From positions 1,984,001-2,048,000 of the forward strand of contig JARGXX010000080.1 of NCBI GenBank assembly GCA_030374765.1: DNA of 64,000 nt, read 5' to 3'. This DNA comes from Agarophyton chilense. Taxonomy: Eukaryota > Rhodophyta > Florideophyceae > Gracilariales > Gracilariaceae. A program made the position numbers and the translations under genes. The notes beneath the pieces were generated by a model that saw nothing but the letters and a program-made list of their open reading frames with translations, was not told the origin of the DNA and searched no databases. Of the stretch, positions 31,801 through 44,566 are shown piece by piece (position 1 is the first letter of the stretch; every line of letters begins with the position of its first letter).

Positions 31801-34800
31801 GCTTTATGCGCAAGTATGGTGGCTTGGAATATCCCTAAATCCTTGAAGTTCTAGATACCATCTATCACGTTAACTTCAGATCTTGACTACGTTTTGTTCC
31901 CGGAAGTAAAGTTCAGGACACGATGGCAAGGCTTCGTCGCAGGACTGTTGATAATGTTCAATGTCGTTCGAGTCAGAACTGGCATGTAGCATGTGAAATG
32001 GAAGAAGAGAAAAATGTTTGAGTATAGCATAAACGTGAGGTGATGCTTTTTGAGTTCGAAGTGGACATAGCTGCAATCAAATTTTCTCCAAGATGGATTT
32101 ATTTAAAGAAGACGTATGAGGTGGCACTCATATAATGGGCGACAGGTCTCGAGGTGGGCGAAAAGATGCAGGTTTCCAAGAGCTGCTCTTCCACGGATGC
32201 CTTTCGGTCAAAGAAGATGGAAGACTTGTCTATATCATTTCACAGCTGATTAGTCTTTTTGATCACATCGTTCCTTCCTAATAATTACGAAGCAAAAGGC
32301 GATGAAGATCCTTCTTTGATGACGATAATCTTGAATCAGATTGTATTGTGTACAAAGAGAAGCCTTTTATTAGCCACCTAAAATGGGACTTGTGTGGCAT
32401 CCGGAGGCAGAGATATTGCCAGTAACGGTATTTCTGATGCGGCAGTAACGGAAATGGGATCACGGCTACTGCTGAGCACCTTTGCAAACGTATTCTGAGT
32501 GTTTGCGGACGTAGCAGAAACAAATCTATAAAAAACTGGTATCAACGTTTTCAGCAAGTGATCAAGAAACGTGTGGCAACTTGCAATGAATAATGGACTT
32601 TTTGAAAAATGGCGCGAGCAGAAGTTGTACGAAAAAGGATGTGGAGGACACTTTGTCCTACTAAGAAATGGGAGAGGCCAGGGAGTTTATGAGGCTACAG
32701 ATATATCATTGGTTTCATTGGTTCCACAAGAACTGGTACTGAGAAGCCAGTCACAGCAAAAAGAGCAGTTAGATGTCATACTAAAGCATTTACCGTCAGC
32801 ATTGACTGTCTTTTTCTGCCCGTCATTCGCAGCGCAGATGAATGATTCTGTGTCACAGACGTCTACATATCGAGCTCTCTGTTTCGGGCAGGGGGAGACT
32901 ACGAGACGGTTGTAGCGGGATGGTGGTCATCATTTCTAAGGCGACGTTTCGAGAACTCAGTTAGCGAAGGGAAAAATCAATGCGAAAAGGTCTTCATCAG
33001 CAGGGGAGGGTAGTTGGCTGTAGCAGTGTGGCACAAGCTTAATTTCATGCGTCTTCGATTAAAGGAACTGGAAAGCGTTAGGCGGTTATGATGTAGCAGA
33101 TTCCCTCATTTCTGCTTCACTGGGGCAAGAATTAGATAACAGGCGGATCCCATTTTGGGACATGGTTTACAGATGGTAATGAGAAATTTATTATCATCTT
33201 TTGGTAAGTATGTGAATAAACGTTTACATTAGTTTCCTTTTTTAAAAAGTGTTAGAAACGCACGAGGAGTACTTTTATTGACCAAATATCACTAACAAAC
33301 TCGCTGCATTTACAACAAATTAAGAGCATTAGGAGCCGTCTTGACATCATAGATGTAAATGATGGCTGATTACAGCCAGTAGCATGGTTGCGCTTTCAAG
33401 AAGTGGAGGGAACACCGATGACGCTTTAGAAACCATTTGTTTCTGGTACATATATGGTGTCCATTTTACGCCAATATAAATGCACCTGGATGATCGAACA
33501 GTCACGACGGTCTCTAATTTCCATCCTTCTTTGTAAAATATTACAATTCAAATTGAGATTTTTTTGAAGCTGCCCAAAACCTTGAGGTGCACTCCATCGG
33601 GGCACATTTTATTGAAATATTTCTTTTAGGGCTCTCCTTTGGAAACACATGACGGTCAGCTGTTAGCATCTTTCAACTGTTCCAGAAAACGCCTTTACTT
33701 TTCTCAATGCATTCTGATCTCTTTGAGATGTCCGGCATGAATCGGATCTCGAGTAGAAAAAACTAGAGAAGTGGGCTCGATGGCAGGTGCCAGGTTCATT
33801 CCGCCAAACGTGTGCAAAAAATTCGTGATAGGCCTTGATCTAGTGGACCCCGGTGCTTCAGCGGTGCATAAATGAAGATACTTTGCCCACATTCCGATAT
33901 GCTCTGCTAGTCTATCGGCGCGAGTTTTAATTCGTGAACTACGGCCTCACAAGCACTTAACACCTCCCGACACATTCTCTCTACCGAATTATTCGCCAGC
34001 AATGGGTACAGCGTAGTGAAATGGTGGCTGGTCTCCAGTTCCTAGGCCAAAAGCCTCAAAAATTGGTGCTGGTGCTTTGGTATCTACAACTTTTGGGTTT
34101 TTAGGTTTTGGATATTGTATTGGTAGTGTGTTGCGTAGCTGTATTGTGGAGGAACAAAATTGGCTAAGTAACGATACCCAGATCTTAACTGCAAGCCTTA
34201 CCTCATCATAAAGCTAATAACACCTTCAAGAAGGGGGCTACTGAAAAATTGTTAATGTCCTGCAACACTATGATGTGAACCAGCGATTTGGGAAACATAT
34301 TATAGAATAGCAACGATTGAGCTATTGGTACTCATAGTGGCTTTACTTATGGCCTTCCGACATTTCCAAGCAGGCCGTTTCTTCAAAAGTGTGAAAGAGT
34401 ATGCAGTGATGTAAAGTGTACGAGGTGTTTTAAAAATTCTTAAAAAAGGACTGTAAATTAAAGTTCACAAAAACTCGATCAAGAGTTAGAAAGTACTGCT
34501 GGATTTGGACCGAGGACACCGTCTTTTGCGTTTCTGTTCACATGCTTGCTCTATTTTTCGCCCGAACTTTCATGCGGTAGGTATGTGCCAAGGTAGTGGT
34601 TCCCATGCAAAAGGCATTGGAAGCATAACAGAGTACATAGTATCTTGTAACCTCGTCGCCTCCATGCGTCTTTGACCTTAAGCCGTCAGCAACCTATATT
34701 TGAAGCAAATCCTTTCTCTCCCTTTTCGATTTTGATAGTAGATATTCCACGCCGAGTAAATAGCGGCTGGCCAAGCCGTATGGGCTTTTTCTGTGTATTA

Positions 34801-37800
34801 ATGCCACCGCAAGAATTGTCCAATCCTGCACTACTCCAGAATACTACAAACATGCGTCCCAACTGTCACTGCAAATTGGCTTAAAGCAAAGACTTTTGGC
34901 TGTACATTGTACTACTTTGTTGAAAAATGAATCGAGTTTCAATAGATCAAGTCACTTCTTAACGCACGAACGAGCATACGAACGTCAAAAATTGCGAAAG
35001 AGAACTTTAAATAGTTGCCCAAAAAACTAGCAACCCTCATAATGAGAATCTCATCTATGGGAGATCGATCTCGTGAAGAAATTTCACCAACGCTACTTTT
35101 GGCTGTCACACTTCGGATGTTGAGTGAAACGAGCTATTCAGACATCATGATTGGGTTCGGAATTTGCTGTTACAGGACATAATCGGTGTTTTATGCCATA
35201 AGAAATGAATTGATAAATATTCCGACTCAACCGAGAATTCTGAGCACTAATGAAGGGTTTGAAATACTTTCTTTGGGTTTCCAACACTGCTGACAGCCCA
35301 TGAGTACTCTACGAGGCTGTATGGGGGCACTGAATGGCATCTCCATTCGAAGCAAGCAACCTTTTTTTTCTCATGCGGCATCATTCTACTTCAGAAAGTG
35401 CTCCTACTCTCTACTGGTTCAGGCCTTGGTATATTACTTTTACTGCTTTCCCGATATTTACATTCGATGTGTTTGATCAAAGTCCAATTATTTTGCGCAT
35501 GAGCCCAATGAACGTCGAATACTGCGCAAGTATGCCCGAAGCCCCTAAATATGGGCGTTTAGGTCGAAAAACTGCGAGATTGTACAACCGGTAGAGATGG
35601 GAAAGTTTGTTTTTTCAGAAACAATCCGATTCATGTCGTTAATATGTCCAAAATATGGCCTTAAAGGCTTAAATTGATATGGTCATCATCATTGATAATG
35701 TGTTCTCACAGATTATCGCCCTAAAACCCAGTTTTCTTTCATATTTCGGGCCTATTTCCGGAATATTTGATGGTCATTAAGTGCGGTACATGAACTGGAA
35801 AAGTATTTAAGTAGTCATAAGCTTATGGGATAGTTCAGGAATGAGGAAGACGAGGCACATTTGTGTACTGACAGTTTAATACTGCGGATTTCTAGTTTTC
35901 AGGTGAGACAAATTTGAGAAGATTCATTGAACTTGAACCTGCATTCTCTTCAAAGTGTTATAGAGCAGGCATAAGGAATATTCTTTGCGCGATGGGAAAT
36001 TCTGATCAAGTGGGAGTACTCAGTAGCCAACAGTCTGAATATCGTTGTGCTGTGCATGAAGCTTCAAACTTCCTTATGGATCATAATGACCTGTAGTTGA
36101 AGTGTATTTCAATGTAGAAAAAATGCAGAAGAAATCTGGAAGTTGAAGTTTGGTACCCCACTTGTTAGAAAACTTGTGGCGACGATATATCTGATGCTGT
36201 TATTGCGGTTCATTGTACAGTATCGACCAAAAATAAAAAAACATGACGAGGTATTCAAGAGCAAGGGGCTCCGCCGGCCAACAATTTCTGGTGCTCCAAT
36301 GGTACCATTCAAGTAAGCCATTTTGCACGCCTTTTCTTTTCTCGGGATGGTTCCCTCTTTCCATTGAATCGTTACTAGAAATTTTCTCAGCGTTGCCTCG
36401 GTTTGCGCAAACCACCTCACTTCGCTCTTGCGTTTGTCGGGGTGACTAATAATTATACATGTATTTTGTGCTGCATTTTCACTCATGGTTTCGGCATTCG
36501 TTGTCGAAACGTCCAAAACTAGTTTTTATTCATCGCTTGGTAAAAAACGATTTTTCTGTCGCGATGCTCATCGCTTATCATTCTCACTACAGCAGGCACG
36601 ATAGCACCAAGCTACTCAACATACTTACAGGACTGAATTTCCAAAACCCGACATTGGTAAATCTTGCACCGCGGCAGTCTCGATCGTTACCAATCAACGT
36701 AATTACTAACTCCATCCTCCAGCCGTATTCTCATATCTCGCAAAAATCGGGAGTAGAGTTGTCTTGCAAACGGGTCATCGTCAGTACGGTATGAATTGGG
36801 AAGGCGTACAGACGTTATCTTCGTTAGTGGCGTAGCTCGCACTTGCAAGAGATATGCATGGTGTGCCGAGGGTGAGGAATCATTTATGCTATGGAAAGAA
36901 GAGTGTGGTTTTCAGCTGCGCATATCATGGTTAGAGATTGTGCTTTCTTGATAGCCTCGAATTTTCCTGAATATACTGTCGCTATTTCTCCAGATGTGGC
37001 TTGGATTCGATTAGAACGCTTCTTCTATGATGAAGGGAGATAGGAGGACACCAACTTTTGGAGTGCAGGGGTTAAGGCCCTTATTGTATTGGCACATGAG
37101 CAGTATGCAGCATATTTGTTCAACGAAAACTTTTCTGGGTGTTATTTTCTTGCACGAGTTGGTTCAAATGACTATAAACTTCATCGTAATTACCACATTT
37201 GACTGTGTATAAGTGCATTAGTCTAATTTTTTAGTGATGGATTTATTTCTTAGGTGCAGCGTTGATAATTGAAGGATAATATCGCCTGTTGTGGGATAAC
37301 GAGATGTTCTTGAAGAAGACCGAAAACCATGTGAAATAGAACGAAGTACAATACCAAGGACGTTGGCCCGATGGAATTGTGGACAATGGCGTTTTGCGAC
37401 CTTTTCTTATCGATACTCTTGTGTCCAAATACAATCGGAAACTACCAAAACATTTTTCGGTGGTATCGATGAATTTATCGGCCGTTAGAGTCGCGTGGAG
37501 GTTTGAGGGTTAGGTAATTTTGAAATCAATACATATTGCATGATTGAGGGTAATCAAAAAAGGGGATTGATATGTGAAAGCGGAGAATAATCGGCGGTTC
37601 TCTTACTCGTTCAGTGACATCAATTACGAACGTGCAGGAATTATTGTGTTCGAGAAAAGCGAGTTCGCACTCACTGACGAAGGAATTAATGTGTGTCGAA
37701 GCGATGACGCAGTGTGGAGAGGGTACGGGTGTGATGGTGATACTGAGCGGAAATTCAAACCGTATAGTCCACTAACCCATGTTTTCGTCGGAAAGAAAAT

Positions 37801-39410
37801 TGAACGGAATGGTGCAACTGGCCAACTAAATAGCAAATCGGTGCAACAAGTCACCATAAGAACCGTTCAAACTTCAGCTAGTTACGAAGAAAACATGACA
37901 TTTTAACAAATTACATGTCCAGTTTCATCCTGGACAAAACTATTGAACTCAAGCATGCCCGATACCGCCGATGCCCATCGAACTCGAAAATTTATTAAGG
38001 AATATTTTGCCTTGAAACTCATGTCTTTGTTTGTATTGGCTCAATTGTAGTCGTTGGAAAACTCGGTATTTTTCTCGGAATCAGACTGTCGGGAAGCGTT
38101 GTGACTTCGGGGACAACTTCAACGTGTCCAGGACATCTGTGAGAAATAGATACTTCTATCGCCGCTCAAGGGAGTGATCAAAGTGTTACAAATCGCATCA
38201 AAGACGCTGTCAAATATGCTGGGGATGGGCGTTGTGTGTACAATACTGCTGCGTCTAAACCAAACGGGACGGAAGCACTTCGCCTCAGGCGAGGTGCATT
38301 CGTTCCGAGTGCCCTCCTTGCAGGTTTTCTAGTCAGTGTTTCACCAGAAATTTTTTGGTGACCGTTGTGTTTACAGCACTCAATTCTCCATGTGCAAGTG
38401 CTTCCGTCGTTAATGAGCTCCGTGCCGACAGGCAAACTAGAACACACCAGTAAATGCTGGATGGAGAAGTTGTTTACCAAACCCGAAGATCGAAGAATAT
38501 GTGCTTTAAGTGGAATGAAGGCGCGAATTGCCCTTTTGAATCACACTACGTACAAGGTACAAACTTGAGTTGTACGTTTACTCACGGTTATTTCTCAACT
38601 CTCAAGATGTGTTTTGCTCCAAAATGCGCTGCCTGCTCATCGGGCTTCGGCTAAAGCGTAATGCTTTGCAGCTCCCGAAAAAGTATCTTCCACACTGTTG
38701 AAGAAAGGTCGAAGTGCAGTATGGTCAAGGCAGTGAGTGCTGCATGCCAACTTCGTTACGATTGTGCAGTTAGATAATGCTGATGCAGAAAGAGTACGTA
38801 CGGCAGTCCGACTTCTTTGAAGATCTGTTGCCTCGGCGAATATGACTCATGCTCTTCATGCATTGCATTCGTTTGCAGCCTTTGTTGTTCGTGTAAGTGC
38901 ATTCTTAGCATTCAAATGTTAAAGAGCAAGCGCGGACTATTGAAAGCCTAGTTCGAACCGTCTAGAAATGGGGTTGAATGTGCTCAGGGCAAGTGCTGGG
39001 GCAGATAATGTTAAGAGGAGAGAAGTGATTCACTTTTTCGCTGCTTTGAATTGTAGCGCGCCTTTCCCCTCGCTGATTGAGATTGCAGTACCAAGATGTA
39101 CGTGTCTGGAAAGTGCGTGTTGAATATAGGTACGTCAAATCTGAAGTGTGGTTGCATGAAGGGTGATTTTGCACCATTTCTGAGATATTCTGAGCGCGTC
39201 TTTGGCAAATGATGTGCTGATAAGTGTACTGACAGTGTTAGCCCGTCGTTTAAAAAGTGCTTCGCTACGGGGAACTTGTGAAGATAAAGAGTTCATGATG
39301 AATATATTTACTCTTATTGTAACACGGTGCTTATAAGAAGAGAAATTGTTCTCAGTCTCTCGTAACCTCCGCCATGAGAACACGAACTGCATTGAAAAGA
39401 GAGAATCAGT
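31801..39410. other. Long decayed region without assignable gene
   Basis: Mixed AT-rich sequence. ORFs that look slightly more protein-like than background: 32,571-32,915 plus (114 codons); 36,459-36,794 plus; 36,891-37,201 plus with one stop (VAWIRLERFFYDEGR, then VKALIVLAHEQYAAYLFNEN); 37,574-37,906 plus (110 codons); 38,454-38,654 plus with a Cys-rich pattern (CFKWNEGANCPF ... CFAPKCAACSS). None could be assigned to a family. 33.0-35.9 kb and 38.7-39.4 kb show nothing recognisable. Confidence 0.3.
38454..38654 (+). CDS. Short Cys-rich ORF, unassigned
   Basis: A 66-codon plus-strand ORF with CFKWNEGANCPF, then SCTFTHG and CFAPKCAACSSGFG. The cysteine spacing and the C-x-x-W-N-x-G wording recall small zinc-binding segments found next to recombinase or gag-like ORFs (C-x-x-[FW]-N-x-G-x-C...H). 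The match is weak, the frame has no supported start, and neighbouring frames contain stops. Possibly a fragment of an old element. Confidence 0.2.
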   Translation: MLDGEVVYQTRRSKNMCFKWNEGANCPFESHYVQGTNLSCTFTHGYFSTLKMCFAPKCAACSSGFG

Positions 39411-39415
39411 GAGGT

Positions 39416-39736
39416 TTAAAAGGTTATGATAACGAACAATCTGTACCATAACAATGACAGTGGTGTATCAAACAAACGATAGCGTAACAAAATAGCAGTT
39501 TTACATGGATAGATGCTCGTTCCTGTGAATTCAAGCAGCTTGGTAAGATCTTATATAAAATTCTAGAGTATCTATGTAGCCTGCGATGGTTCCAAATGGG
39601 GAAGCACTTCTAATCAGGTGAGCACCGTTTGAATTGCATGATATCCGAAACGGCCGCACCCCAATCGAGATGCATGTGCGTCCAAAACTGCTACGTAACC
39701 ATCCCATAGAGGTGTCAGCAACAGTAGCTCTTGATA
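39416..39736 (-). repeat. 3' LTR of copia B
   Basis: Direct repeat of 44,241-44,561, about 86% identical by eye. On the element strand it begins TATCAAGAGC and ends TTAA, again without TG...CA ends. Confidence 0.9.
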
Positions 39737-39752
39737 TTCACTTCTTTTCCTT
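39737..39752 (-). other. Polypurine tract of copia B
   Basis: On the element strand this reads AAGGAAAAGAAGTGAA immediately upstream of the 3' LTR. Confidence 0.75.
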
Positions 39753-39762
39753 GTTTGTGTAG

Positions 39763-40484
39763 CTAGCCATGGAAGACGTTGGAACTGCGCGACTGAGCCT
39801 CCGGGACACTCAACCGAAGCTTGCTGCTGAACATCAACAGCTGTAAAGTCTGGCTTAACGGGCTATACTTTTTTGTCAATGAATCGCTAAGATTCGTCTT
39901 TCTGGGTATCCAAACCATACGTCTTATTTTCCGTGTTTCAAAGTCGTATCTTATCTCGGCAACATCGCCTCGGATACTCTGGTCGGTAGCCCTGCTACGT
40001 TTCGACAAAGAGTCATACAGCTCCTTAGAGTCAAAGCACACAACAAGATCTAATTCAAGGTTGAATAAGCAATTGTAGGCCTTCGTCAACAACTTCCCTT
40101 CATCTATACCCATATTCGCTGCCAAAGTCTCAGCTGCTTCAAAAGAGCGAACTGGTCTTTTGGATTTCGTTAAAGACCAGTTGAGGGTGTGAAATATAGA
40201 ACCACATTGGAGCTCTCTCATAATCAATTCATCAATTCAGCAATAAATCCCAATTGTACAGACTCTGACGGTTGAATAGCATTGGCGAACACTAGCAAAG
40301 ATAGATGGTAGCGCTTTGAATCATTTGGTCTCTTGAACTGGATCGTACTTCCTAATTTCTGCAATGAACGAAGCAGGTTTGTTTGGGTGATCAGATCTTG
40401 TACAGTAGGGCTAGGGATTTTCTGCTGAAGAACACTTGAAACCAATGAACAGAACGGGATTGCAGGTACTCCAATCCATCCCAA
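39763..40484 (-). pseudogene. Copia B: RNase H
   Basis: RNase H domain in two frames joined by a frameshift near 40,225. Motifs: LLVFANAIQ (the first catalytic Asp of FSDAS is Asn here), SFEAAETLAANMG (Glu), VVCFDSKELYDSL (Asp), and IPRKTNLSDSLTKK at the C-terminus. The order matches A and C. Loss of the first Asp adds to the evidence of decay. Confidence 0.85.
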
Positions 40485-40599
40485 AGAGCCATTTAGCGAC
40501 CTGAATTCTGAGTACTCCAGTTCATTGAGAGGTGAATCATCCTGTTAACGACGCATACGGGGGAGCGGGAAGGCCTCGAGAGCCTGAAGTTTTTCTTCC

Positions 40600-41288
40600 C
40601 GATGCATAGTAATCTTAAAATCTGCGTGCTACGTGGTTGATAGACCAAAAAACGTAAATGTACCAGGACCGGAAGCGATTGTTCCTAGTTGGTACGTGTT
40701 TCCAACTTCCTTCAAAAGAGCGTTGAGAGCCGCCATTGTTCTAGAAAAAATAATGTCATCGACAAGCTTAACTGCAACAGCATGTAGTGCATCTTTGGCG
40801 CGAATGAAAAACATTTAAGGGACGTAAGCGAGCTGCAAAAATTCCAAGTCCTTGAAAAAGGTGTCACTTTGCTCTTGCCACTTGGAATTAGCGTTAAAGA
40901 GGCCATAAGAAGCAGCCCAAAGTAACCAGTAGAGGGATCGGCTCGTGCATTCGAGCGGAGGTACGTCATAAACATCCCTGTTCGCTTCACCAGTTTGTAG
41001 AAATGCGGATTTCACATTGACTTTCACAAGGGCCCATTTGAACAAACAAAAAATGGACAGCAAAATTCGAAAGCCAACAGGAGGGCATGTAGAAAAATCT
41101 GTGCGAAGATTGTGTTTTTCTTTGTACTTGTTTCCTTGCGGGGCAATTGTGGCCTTCATGATCTGTGACCCATCGTCGAGAGACTTCACTTTGTACAACA
41201 CATGGCTCGAAATAATATTCGCATCGCGTGGAATCTTTGAGACATGAATTTTCTTCACTGTTCTCTTAAATGAAATCTCTTCTTTCGA
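40600..41288 (-). pseudogene. Copia B: reverse transcriptase
   Basis: RT region. Motif A reads VKVNVKSAFLQTGEANRDVY, with Asn replacing the catalytic Asp. LLWAASYGLFNANSKWQ follows, and the active-site box is VKLVDDIIFSRT (both Asp retained). The GPGTFTFFGLS segment corresponds to GPGHMRYFGIN in C. There is a stop at about 40,815 and another near 40,626. Frame is continuous with the integrase part upstream apart from a stop near 41,289. Confidence 0.85.
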
Positions 41289-41464
41289 CTACGCGTTGTG
41301 TATGACATAGGCAGGTATAACTTGAGCATGGTTGGCAAGAAACTCTTTGTGCTGCAACTCCTGAAAGTAGAGCTTGACATCATCCTTCTCATGGCTAGTG
41401 AGTTCCATTCCGGGAGATAGTTGAATCTCATTCGAATTTACTGCATCCAAACCAGACCCTAGAG

Positions 41465-41628
41465 CACCTCTCCAAGTCTCATCATGGAAATGAAGCGTTT
41501 TCTGTTCTCCATCTTCATAGTTGATTTGGTACCGGTCTCCATCTTTAATATGGCTCACCACTGTACCTGGGTAGTATTTGTCATCGAATGGCCAATAAAA
41601 TTCAATGGTGTCACCAACATTAGGCATC
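41465..41628 (-). other. Copia B: Tudor-like module
   Basis: GDTIEFYWPFDDKYYPGTVV, variable stretch, YQINYEDGEQKTL, then a W near ETWRG. Same position (after integrase C-terminal SH3-like part, before RT) and same pattern as in A and C. Conservation of the pattern in a copy this old argues that it is a genuine folded module of the family. Confidence 0.65.
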
Positions 41629-42992
41629 AAGGGAAGATTTGTATCTGAAGAAGTGCCATGAATCTGAAGGGGGCTGGAGAAATATGCATCAAATGATGCG
41701 GGGTCCGGAAGGGTCCGGTCCAGAACTTGATTGGCATCAGGGGAACCAAGCTTATTGTTAATGTTCAGTGGCAGTTGCAAATCGAGTTCATCGATCGATT
41801 CCTGTACATCATTTGCAAGGGAATTGTCTTCAAGCGCAAGACGTATGTGTTCTACAGCAGCACGAACTTGACCTCCATTCCTCCCAGGAACAGTAAAAGC
41901 ACAAATGGTATGGTCATACTCAAGAACAGGTCGACCATTTGACCATATACGACGCTTGTCATGACCTGTTTTGAGAAATACTTCCACCATGTCTCCGACA
42001 GACACCGGCAACTAGGCTAAAGACTTTGAGCGCAGAATGAGTGAAAGCTTATGCCTAACGTGGAGCGCTTTCTGGGCGTGGACAATATCTTCAGGAATAG
42101 TGTCGAGAGAGGTGCTGGAAACGAGAGGTCTAGTGTAACCTTTAGCAAGTTCATGCGCGGACATTAGGTTGTTTCCATTTAATTCATTCGAGATGTATAG
42201 GGATTGTTGTACAAGCAGGGAAGGATTCAAAATATCCATTGTAGAGTTCGAATGCTTCAGACGTAAATAGATGTCACGGATGATACGGTGGTTGGACTCA
42301 ATGACATTTTTGTTGCGGCGTCTGAGGTGTAACGATTTTGTATCAATGCCATATCCAGAAAGATACTTCTTTAACTCTACAGTCTTGAATGCTGGATCAT
42401 AAAATACCTTTCCTGGAGGCCCGAAGGGTAAAATCCACTGAGAATCAAATGACACAATTGCGGAAGATATGGTTGTATCTGGCACCACACTGCCAACCGA
42501 GTAGCGCGAGACAGTATCCATTGCATGGAACACTATCTTTTCATCCAGAAAAAAATGATACACGCAAACGCCCATGTTAAAATCTCTTGACAACGAGCTC
42601 AAATAGACTTTCCTGGCTGATTTCGGTTCTGAAGTCACACGGCAACTGGGAAATGTTTCCAGCACATCACGCAGATACTTCTGTACATTCGTATCCTAAC
42701 AATTGTTACGATCGAGTAACAGCTTCATATCCGTGTAGGAAGAGTGCCCATAGACGTGTTTGTAAACTTTGTCTATAATAGCCTTCCTCTGAGACCAGGA
42801 ACGGATGGTGCTGTCCATTGCCTCTGAAATATGGACCGTTGCACAGATTAGTGCTTGGCTAGAGGGGGCAGAATCACAGTTCAATTCCGAAAAAGAGCTG
42901 TACGCAATGTAGCAATGGAAATCGTGATCAACGAGTTGAATAACATCTACAGCATCTGTGCTGGCCAGTATTTGTAACAGATTTTGTTGCAT
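41629..42992 (-). pseudogene. Copia B: integrase
   Basis: Zinc region YKHVYGHSSYTD ... with later Cys residues near 42,690-42,640. Core: the first catalytic Asp position reads CVYHFFLDE (Tyr in place of Asp in the CxDHLF box); the second, FYDPAF (Asp kept); and KNVIESNHRIIRDIY (Glu kept). C-terminal SH3-like part GDMVEVFLKTGHDKRRIW. Stops at about 42,695 and 42,012 divide it. The same frame runs from 42,992 to 41,289. Confidence 0.85.
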
Positions 42993-43040
42993 ATGCAGAA
43001 TGTTGCAAAGACGAGTAACATTTCGTCCAACAACCCACTG

Positions 43041-43454
43041 CTAAGAGCCCTCTATGGTGAGATGGCGGATATGGACAGGCATTCCTGATGTAGAGAATGC
43101 GATCACTAAGACAGATCCAATGATGCGCTTTGGTTCACGGGCATGTTCTCCGGATGCATATTGCCAATTGGGTCGGTCTGTTATAACACCAGGGAGCGCA
43201 TCAAAAGTTCCAAACCATCTAGGAAGCAGAAAAAGTTGAACCATTTTGAACTCCTCGAGTCCAATACCACTGCAGGGCGCTGCGTCGTCCAGTACCGGTC
43301 CAAAACTATTGAGAAATAAATCATCTGAGCCAGTAACGTGATCAATGTAGAACGTTATGGTCTTGTTCTTCTCTGATCTTTCATAATCCTTTGCAGAATA
43401 TGAAGTCGTCTTCAAAGGACCATCTTCGTTGTGGTCAGAAGCCCAATGTCTCAT
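43041..43454 (-). pseudogene. Copia B: protease region
   Basis: Active-site box VLDDAAPCSGIG aligns with LLDSGAPYSAIG of element C. The key D-[ST]-G triplet is changed to D-D-A, so it should be inactive. HLTIEGS at the end corresponds to HLVLDGS in A. In the same frame as the integrase downstream. Confidence 0.8.
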
Positions 43455-44237
43455 CTGTTTTCACATACAACAATTACTTTTAGACTTCAGATCCGCCAAT
43501 TGTTGAGCATTGAGAGTGCACTGCATACGTCCATATGAGCTGGTACTTGCAGAACTAGCCTGTACTGAACGTTGCAAAGAACTTTCTGAACCTTTAGGAC
43601 GATCGCATTGCCTAATAATTGAAGCAATGGAAGAATACGACAAGGACTTCAGGTAGTCATCAGTCGTAAAAGAGGCATCAAACGATTCGTCACGAGGCGC
43701 GGATGAGGCGAGAACCGATATTCGCTGATTCGGATCAACCGAAGCATTGGCCATCAACATGAACGCAACCAATGCGTCTGGAAGTTCTGACTTGCTGGAA
43801 TGGGAATTGAAATAGACACTTGGGCCTCGAATCATGACTCAAAGTTCTTGAAAGTCTCTGGTGAACCTCGCTTTGTTTTTAGTAGATCCAGGAAGTTATT
43901 ACACACCTCACTGACGACGGCCAGAGCGTCACGTTTGTGAATAGCATTAACGATTGCTTCAACGTCATCACCTGTCTGAATTGTCGAACAGGGTATTTTC
44001 ATACAAATATCACTAGCACAACCCAATCAACTGTGAGAGTAGCATAATTCCCTGAACTTCTTTCGCTATCTTCCTCGAGTTTGAATCAGGTAGTCTATCA
44101 TGGAATGTTTTCCAGAGCGATACTGAACGAGCGTATTGATCTTGGTCGCCTTTCTCGTCAGTCCAAGGAACAAGGCGGATATTCCACGAAAAACGCGGCC
44201 GAGAAGGTATATCTGAAGCGCCGGTAGCTGGGCCCAA
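43455..44237 (-). pseudogene. Copia B: gag
   Basis: Gag opens with GPATGASDIPSRPRFSWN, aligned with MGP... of A and C. The start codon inside the primer site is TTG instead of ATG (44,235-44,237). VPWTDEKGDQDQYARSVSLW follows, then a frame change to the block ending near 43,832, then back (LPDALVAFMLMANASVDPNQ). The knuckle region reads CCM ... RHWASDHNEDG around 43,450, keeping the H-x4-H end of the family pattern but with a stop between the halves. Confidence 0.8.
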
Positions 44238-44240
44238 AAC
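44228..44240 (-). other. Primer-binding site of copia B (one mismatch)
   Basis: On the element strand this reads GTTTTGGGCCCAG, abutting the 5' LTR. It matches the initiator tRNA-Met anticodon-arm complement at 12 of 13 positions. The mismatch falls in the CAU anticodon and also destroys the gag ATG. Confidence 0.8.
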
Positions 44241-44561
44241 TTAAGAGGTTATGATAACTAAAAACCTGGAACCTAACAATAAGATTTATGTATTGAACAA
44301 ACGGTAGCGTAACGTAGTAGCAGTTTTACATTGATAGATGATCGTTCCTGTGAGTTCAAGCAACTTGGTAAGCTCTTACATAGAATTCTAGAGTATCTAT
44401 GTAGCCAAAGATGATTCCAAATGCAGAAGCACTTCTAATCAGGTGAGAACCCTTTGAATTGTATGATATTGGAAAGGGCCGCACCCCAAACGAGATGCAT
44501 GTGCGTCCAAAACGGTTTCGTAACTATCCCAAAGAGGTGACAGGAACTGTAGCTCTTGATA
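44241..44561 (-). repeat. 5' LTR of copia B
   Basis: 321-bp LTR, same length as its partner, with about 46 substitutions and no net indel by eye. Outer edge defined by the GAGGT duplication at 44,562-44,566. Confidence 0.9.
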
Positions 44562-44566
44562 GAGGT

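Larger units (their letters stand above)
39416..44561 (-). mobile_element. Ty1/copia LTR retrotransposon B (5146 bp)
   Basis: Complete minus-strand copia element with 321-bp LTRs at 39,416-39,736 and 44,241-44,561, and a perfect 5-bp target duplication GAGGT (39,411-39,415 and 44,562-44,566). Same architecture as A and C. The LTRs differ at about 46 of 321 positions by eye, so this is the oldest datable insertion here. Most of gag-pol lies in a single frame. Two frameshifts in gag (a block around 43.84-44.01 kb is in another frame), one near 40.22 kb, and several stops inactivate it. Confidence 0.95.
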